Shown in pieces: positions 16,229 to 20,336 of a stretch of 20,336 nucleotides of DNA (position 1 is its first letter; each line of letters opens with the position of its first letter). The notes beneath the pieces are model-generated. The model had not been told where the DNA came from. It ran no database searches and saw only the letters and a program-made list of their open reading frames with translations. The translations under genes and the position numbers were made by a program. Origin of the DNA: Tubiluchus corallicola (taxonomy: Eukaryota > Priapulida > Priapulimorpha > Priapulimorphida > Tubiluchidae); the NCBI GenBank assembly GCA_030141605.1, contig JAQGDQ010001395.1, positions 22,501-42,836 on the forward strand. The letters are read 5' to 3'.

Positions 16229-16381
16229 GCTACCGGTGGGGCGTCTCCACTGACCGGAGCCTAATGAATGAGGAGACAGGCGGCAATTGTAGAAATGAAG
16301 GAATAGAGCGGCGAAATAGACAGCTATATGTAAATAGATTATTTGAAACAGTGTCAAGATGGAAAAGGGAAAAGCAGGAAG

Positions 16382-16623
16382 TACCTCCGTCTTGTTAAAC
16401 CGTTGCTAGTCATTCACTACGAGCATTTATGAACTGACTTTCTTAGCCAATTGCTACGCATTTGGGAGTTTCTGGGCATCAAAGTTACAAACGAAAGACT
16501 GAGATGTGCCGTCGAAAATAATCGTGACAGCTTTAAGCGACCAACGAGCAAAACGAACTTTAGCAAAAGTTTCGATACATTTCCAGATTATCTGAAAAAT
16601 CTCACTAGTTTGTACATTAAAGA
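16382..16623 (+). pseudogene. Sulfotransferase last-exon fragment, copy 1
   Basis: Matches 10918-11159 without indels. It carries TGA at 16430-16432 in place of CGA, then reads LLRIWEFLGIKVTNERLRCA through NNRDSFKRPTSKTNF and KSFDTFPDYL. It lacks the first 56 bases of the exon and its acceptor, and the final 64 bases with the stop codon. It shares the KSFDT variant with copy 3. Confidence 0.92.
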
Positions 16624-16728
16624 CAGGCGGCAATTGTAGAAATGAAGGAATAGTGGGGCGAAATAAACAGCAATATGTAAATAGATTATTTGAAACAGTT
16701 CCAAGATGGAATAGGGAAAAGCGGGAAA

Positions 16729-16970
16729 TACCCCCGTCTTGTTAAACCATTGCTAGTCATTCACTACGAGCATTTATGAATTGACACTCTTAGCCAATTG
16801 CTACACATTTGGGAGTTTCTGGGCGTCAAAGTTACAAATGAAAGACTCAGATGTGCCGTCGAAAATAATCGTGACAGCTTTAAGCGACCAGTGAGCAAAA
16901 CGAGCTTTAGCGAAAGTTTCGATCCATTTCCAGATTATTTGAAAAATCTCACTAGTTCGTGCATTAAAGA
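16729..16970 (+). pseudogene. Sulfotransferase last-exon fragment, copy 2
   Basis: Matches 10918-11159 without indels, with the shared TGA (16777-16779). Variants include LHIWEFLGVKVTNERLRC and FKRPVSKTSFSESFDPF. The PVSK variant and the aaatgaaagactcag string are shared only with copy 4. It is followed by the third gag tail and then protease-leading sequence. Confidence 0.92.
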
Positions 16971-17075
16971 CAGGCGGCAATTGTAGAAATGAAGGAATAG
17001 CATGGCGAAATAGACAGCAATATGTAAATAGATTATTTGAAACAGTTCCAAGATGGAATAGGGAAAAGCAGGAAA

Positions 17076-17555
17076 ATGTAAGGAGTAGTTATCATGTTAC
17101 CAGGGCAGCACACGTGGATTAGGACACCATAAGTGCGACTCGAACCCATGGCTCCACAGGTTGGGAGGAACAGTTAATTACACAGCCAACCTGTGCGGTA
17201 GAATTAAACAGGAAGCCCACCCGTATGTTAATTGATACCGGGGCAACAACTTCGTGTATATCTTTAGCATTATATCGTCAGTTGGGAATGGGTCCTTGTG
17301 ACTCCAGCCGGGTGTCGTTAAAAGATGCCTCGGGAACTATAAAATGACAGCAATAGGGGAGATTGAAATTCGGGGATAGCAAGGTTAAGATCCGATTTCA
17401 AGTAGTGAAAATGCAGCAAAATGCTATTTTATGGATAGATGCGCTCCATGCCATGAATGCATCATTAGATTGTGGCCGAAAGATATTGATTATAGGTAAG
17501 AAGGCGCATATTTTAACTTCCGAATGGCTGAGTGAAAGAGAGATAGATCTTTTGG
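17076..17555 (+). pseudogene. Retroviral-type aspartic protease relic
   Basis: Following the gag tail, an open stretch from 17162 encodes RMLIDTGATTSCISLALYRQ. The D-T-G-A at 17234-17245 is the catalytic motif of retropepsins, the enzyme that would process the Gag-Pol polyprotein. The frame meets TGA at 17345 and TAG at 17354. The downstream half from 17363 contains NAILWIDALHAMNASLDCG, the second conserved retropepsin region, where the usual I-L-G-x-D has Trp for Gly. An off-frame bridge between the two halves suggests compensating indels. The remainder (reverse transcriptase, RNase H) is missing: at about 17553 the sequence jumps into a second gag copy. An in-frame TAG at about 17119 also separates it from the gag tail. 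Confidence 0.8.
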
Positions 17556-18495
17556 TTAGGGGCTATGGCTGATCAATGGGCTAATGTAGCACCTTAGCCG
17601 GCCTCCCAAAATTTAGCGGGAGTTCTGAGTATAACCAGATGGGGTTTCTGCATATCAGTTGATTCACAAAATGTAGGTGGCGTCTGTGTGAGCCTAGCTT
17701 ACTTGACTGTTGAAGGTGCATGCACGCAGTATTTAGATGCAAATTGTGAGTTATGGTCAAACATGGATTGGGCACAGTTTATTGCCTTCTTAGAGCAACG
17801 TTATATGAATAGAGCTGAATTAACGGGGCATATGATTGAACTAAAAAACTTGCGGCAGAAAAAGAATGAGACTTTACGCCAATTAGTAGATCGGATTTGG
17901 TATCATGCATGGTTAGCATATAAACCATCCGAAATTGACCAAAGCCTAGTGCAACAATTTTAACTGATGTGTTGATAGAATCCTTGAGGAATGATCAGTT
18001 GTGTGACAAGTTAATTAAGTATAATCCTGCGACCTTAGAGGCGGCCTATAGTCGATGTAGAGATGAGGAAAGTAATCAAGAAATTACTAAGTTGAAGAGT
18101 AGGCACGTGACACATCAAATGCCTACAGAAACGCGGTGGGGCGGAAGTGGCAGCGGAAGGAAACATGTGGCGGCGGAAGAAAAAGAAGAAAATGAGAGTC
18201 CAATGTGCCACCTCCTAGAAATGGATGCGCGACACCAGGGGGAGGACCGGCGCCTGGGCCCAGGCAACAGCAGGCCGAAATAGGCCGAGAGGGAACAGGT
18301 AGATGGGCCCAGCACCCAGGAGGCCTACTCGGGCAGACTTGTGTTTTAGATGCCAGCAATCAGGGAAATTTTGCGAGAGAATGCCACAGACCCGGGCCTT
18401 GCACCATAGAGAGAATGGGCCCAGCGAAGCCACGGGGAAACTGCTAGGCTACCGGTGGGGCGTCTCCACTGACCGGAGCCTAATGAATGAGGAGA
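17556..18495 (+). pseudogene. Ty3/Gypsy-like gag, copy 2, truncated and frameshifted
   Basis: Begins aggggctatggctgatcaat, equivalent to 15302 in copy 1, so the gag N-terminus is missing and is replaced by the protease relic. It lacks about 35 bp present in copy 1 (around 15366-15400, including the TGA). From gagttctgag (17620, versus 15401) it follows copy 1 at a constant offset of 2219 bp. It keeps CAA where copy 1 has TAA at 15721, so the capsid-like part runs to SLVQQF before the shared frameshift near 17959. The broken zinc knuckle (CFRCQQSG, then off frame to FAREC) is at about 18343-18381, with the same extra T as copy 1. The shared lesions predate the duplication. Confidence 0.82.
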
Positions 18496-18600
18496 CAGGC
18501 GGCAATTGTACAAATGAAGGAATAGCACGGCGAAATAGACAGCAATATGTAAATAGATTATTTGAAGCTGTGCCAAGATGGAATAGGGAAAAGCGGGAAA

Positions 18601-18841
18601 TACCTCCGTCTTGTTAAACCGTTGCTAGTCATTCACTACAAGCATTTATGAACTGACTTTCTTAACCAATTGCTATGCATTCGGAGTTTCTGAGTATCAA
18701 CGTTACAAACAAAAGACTGAGGTGTGCTGTCGAGAATAATCGCGGCAGCTTTAAGCGACCAACGAGCAAAACAAGCTTTAGCAAAAGTTTCGATACATTT
18801 CCAGATTATTTGAAAAATCTCACTTTTTCGTATATTAAAGA
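18601..18841 (+). pseudogene. Sulfotransferase last-exon fragment, copy 3
   Basis: Matches 10918-11159 with a one-base deletion (cattcggagtttc), which breaks the frame in addition to the shared TGA. It carries VTNKRLRC and KSFDTFPDYL, sharing KSFDT with copy 1, consistent with its position in the duplicated block. Confidence 0.92.
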
Positions 18842-18946
18842 CAGGCAGCAATTGTAGAAATGAAGGAATAGCATGGCGAAATAGACAGCAATATGTAAAT
18901 AGATTATTTGAAACAGTGCCAAGATGGAATAGGGAAAAGCGGGAAA

Positions 18947-19188
18947 TACCCCCGTCTTGTTAAACCGTTGCTAGTCATTCACTACGAGCATTTATGAACT
19001 GGCTTTCTTAGCCAATTGCTACGCATTTGGGAGTTTCTGGGCGTCAAAGTTACAAATGAAAGACTCAGATGTGCCGTCGAAAATAATCGTGACAGCTTTA
19101 AGCGACCAGTGAGCAAAACGAACTTTAGCGAAAGTTTCGATCCATTTTAGGATTATTTGAAAAATCTCACTAGTTCGTACATTAAAGA
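18947..19188 (+). pseudogene. Sulfotransferase last-exon fragment, copy 4
   Basis: Matches 10918-11159 without indels. It has the shared TGA (18995-18997) plus a private TAG where the source has CCG (ccattttagg, near 19147). It shares the aaatgaaagactcag and gaccagtgagc variants with copy 2. It is not listed among longer open frames because of these stops. Confidence 0.9.
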
Positions 19189-19293
19189 CAGGCGGCAATT
19201 GTAGAAATGAAGGAATAGCGCGGCAAAATAGACAGCAATATGTAAATGGATTATTTGAAACAGTGCCAAGATGGAATAGGGAAAAGCGGGAAA

Positions 19294-19527
19294 TACCTCA
19301 GTCTTGTTAAACCGTTGCTAGTCATTCACTACAAGCATTTATGAAATGACTTTCTTAACCAATTGCTACGCATTCGGGAGTTTCTGGGCGTCAAAGTTAC
19401 AAACGAAAGACTGAGATGTGCCGTCAAAAATAATCGTGGCAGCTTTAAGCGACCAACGAGCAAAACGAACTTTAGCGAAAGTTTCGATCCATTTCCGGAT
19501 TATTTTAAAAATCTCACTAGTTCGTAC
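19294..19527 (+). pseudogene. Sulfotransferase last-exon fragment, copy 5 (3' truncated)
   Basis: Matches 10918-11151, ending at ttcgtac, where the other copies continue to attaaaga. It keeps the shared TGA and Asn. Otherwise it is the closest of the five to the functional exon by eye (LRIREFLGVKVTNERLRC, FSESFDPFPDYF). Downstream it joins gcaaaagggccaagcagcat instead of a gag tail. Confidence 0.92.
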
Positions 19528-19627
19528 GCAAAAGGGCCAAGCAGCATGCTGAAGACCCATCGGAAGTAGAATTGAGGGAAAGAACTCAACCACCAGCACG
19601 AGTAGTGGTCCAGGAGAGCAAGCGTCT
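19528..19627 (+). pseudogene. Possible retroelement pol tail remnant
   Basis: One frame reads KQHAEDPSEVELRERTQPPA followed by RVVVQES, an Arg/Pro-rich ending like the C-terminal tail after integrase in some Gypsy elements. It is too short to be sure. If correct, most of pol has been deleted between the exon array and this tail. The sequence then enters the inverted dispersed repeat. Confidence 0.3.
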
Positions 19628-19905
19628 TCCCTTGCACGTCAAGCACATTTGTATAAGTGTTACACTACTGTTTAAACGCGTGATGTCACGAAAATGAGCT
19701 TTACATCATACGACGTCATGAAACTAACACAGCAGTTCATGATCAATGCTTATCACGGTACCGCCTTCTATTTGTCGGCGAAATTTGAGTATCCGAGGTA
19801 ATTATTATGTAATCTAAGCTTTGATTTAAAATAAATATTGTAGTTTTCAATATTTTAGAGCATTCTTTATTCTGAACTCGTGTTTACACAAGCATCCGGT
19901 TTTGC
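19628..19905. repeat. Dispersed repeat, inverted copy of 6487-6838
   Basis: Reverse complement of the 6.5-6.8 kb repeat, lacking about 85 bp internal to that copy. Conserved words include cacgtcaagcac, taaacgcgtgatgtc, gttcatgatcaatg, cacggtaccgccttctattt, gagtatccgaggtaattatt and cattctttattctgaactcg. It begins immediately after the retroelement remnant and so may have truncated it by insertion. Confidence 0.82.
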
Positions 19906-20336
19906 TTTGACCTAATTTCGAAAACTTTTAAATTTTTTCCTGTTTTATTCACTATAAAATGATAGTGCAAACACGCAATTAATTGAAACTTTGAACATAG
20001 AAGATGTTTCTTATAAACAACACGTACAAAATGCAAAAGCTAAATAAGAAATCACATAGCCATGTATATGTATTGCCATAAACTTTGGGAACATGTTATT
20101 TACACAATACCTTAGACAATCTCTCAGTGGTGGTGGATAGACCTATATATAGTAGCAATGTGAAAAAATAATGTTTAAATAATATGATGTTTATTCTTAA
20201 TAATTGTTCCTGATGTTTACTTTGCATTAAGGAATATTTAACGAAATTACTACATGGAAACGGTAATTGGCAAGTGAGTCAGAAGGCAAAACTGCATTAT
20301 GGTTTATGACAGCGCCAGTAATGCAAACAGCCTAAA
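19906..20336. other. AT-rich DNA, nothing recognised
   Basis: No open frame, tandem repeat or RNA gene was recognised in the last 430 bases. A weak palindromic word (gacctatatatagt) occurs near 20140. Confidence 0.45.

Larger units (their letters stand above)
16274..17075. repeat. 347 bp chimeric tandem array, block I (gag tail + host exon)
   Basis: The unit is about 105 bp of gag tail (from gacaggcggcaattgt to agggaaaagcgggaaa) plus 242 bp of the host gene's last exon. The gag-tail start occurs with its C at 16277, 16624 and 16971, exactly 347 bp apart. The block holds three gag tails and two exon pieces. It ends by running from the third gag tail directly into sequence that leads to the protease, which shows that the exon was inserted within the gag-protease interval. 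Junction microhomology of 2-3 bases (gaa at one side, aga at the other) is visible. Confidence 0.92.
15401..19293. repeat. 2219 bp tandem block duplication of gag plus exon array
   Basis: Landmarks in copy 1 and copy 2 are separated by the same distance: gag start of homology 15401 and 17620, gag open frame 15469 and 17688, second gag frame 15750 and 17969, gag tail C 16277 and 18496, exon fragment 16382 and 18601. The near absence of indels indicates a recent event. The left copy contains exon fragments 1 and 2 and the protease; the right copy contains fragments 3, 4 and 5 and no protease. Confidence 0.9.
18493..19293. repeat. 347 bp chimeric tandem array, block II (gag tail + host exon)
   Basis: Gag-tail starts have their C at 18496, 18842 and 19189, spaced 346 and 347 bp (the single-base difference is a missing g in copy 3). 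The organisation repeats that of block I, but the third gag tail leads to a fifth exon fragment rather than to protease. Confidence 0.92.

Noticed and set aside
15868-16357. Minus-strand open frames of 66-106 codons over the gag region
   Set aside because: They mirror the Pro/Gly-rich plus-strand gag hinge, recur at the same place in gag copy 2 because of the block duplication, and show no protein-family features. They are shadows.
17553-17575. Protease-gag2 fusion protein
   Set aside because: The open frame crosses the junction only for a few codons and stops at 17570-17572. The join is a rearrangement scar rather than a gene fusion.
16382-19527. Five extra functional sulfotransferase exons or alternative last exons
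   Set aside because: None has a splice acceptor at the proper edge. All start 56 bases inside the exon, carry a TGA, and end before the real C-terminus.

Overview
The window looks like AT-rich genomic DNA of an animal, most likely an invertebrate. Protein-coding signal comes in short exons bounded by consensus splice sites, separated by long introns full of transposon relics, minisatellites and microsatellites. There is no operon structure and there are no bacterial ribosome sites. I cannot name the species. The only host gene I can support is a plus-strand, multi-exon sulfotransferase of the WSCD (WSC domain-containing sulfotransferase) type. Its visible exons are 697-881 (degenerate WSC-like), 7965-8129 (PAPS-binding P-loop), 8980-9204 (RNP motif) and 10862-11223 (C-terminal domain and TGA stop). 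All three junctions are phase compatible and use GT/AG sites, giving about 311 residues. The 5' end lies outside the window or was not recognised.

Region by region: 1-7.9 kb holds one upstream exon inside repeat-rich DNA. This includes inverted dispersed repeats, a 71-72 bp minisatellite, a foldback (hairpin) element near 4.7-5.5 kb, and at 5.7-6.15 kb a stray copy of the 3' part of the RNP exon with adjoining intron. From 7.9 to 11.2 kb lies the body of the gene. Its introns hold a minus-strand LTR-like sequence, a 39 bp minisatellite that alternates as a 78 bp dimer, and a 713 bp TIR element with TA target duplications. From 11.2 to 15 kb are a small TIR element just after the stop codon, an unrecognised GC-rich island, and the probable leader of an LTR retrotransposon.

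From 15.1 to 19.6 kb is the most unusual part. A decayed Ty3/Gypsy-like retroelement (gag with retrotransposon-gag-like region and broken CCHC knuckle, then an aspartic protease relic) has a 242 bp piece of the host gene's last exon embedded between gag and protease. This piece, fused to a roughly 105 bp stretch of gag tail, forms a 347 bp chimeric unit repeated head to tail. The whole block (gag plus exon pieces) was then duplicated at an offset of exactly 2219 bp, leaving five exon copies. All five share a CGA-to-TGA stop and a Lys-to-Asn change relative to the functional exon, so they descend from a single capture. The last 700 bp hold an inverted copy of a repeat seen at 6.5-6.8 kb and then AT-rich DNA without recognisable features.

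There is no pathway to reconstruct. The biological interest lies in the interaction between the sulfotransferase gene and the retroelement that carries pieces of it. Exon calls rest on motif recognition and splice-phase logic by eye; no alignment or database search was possible.
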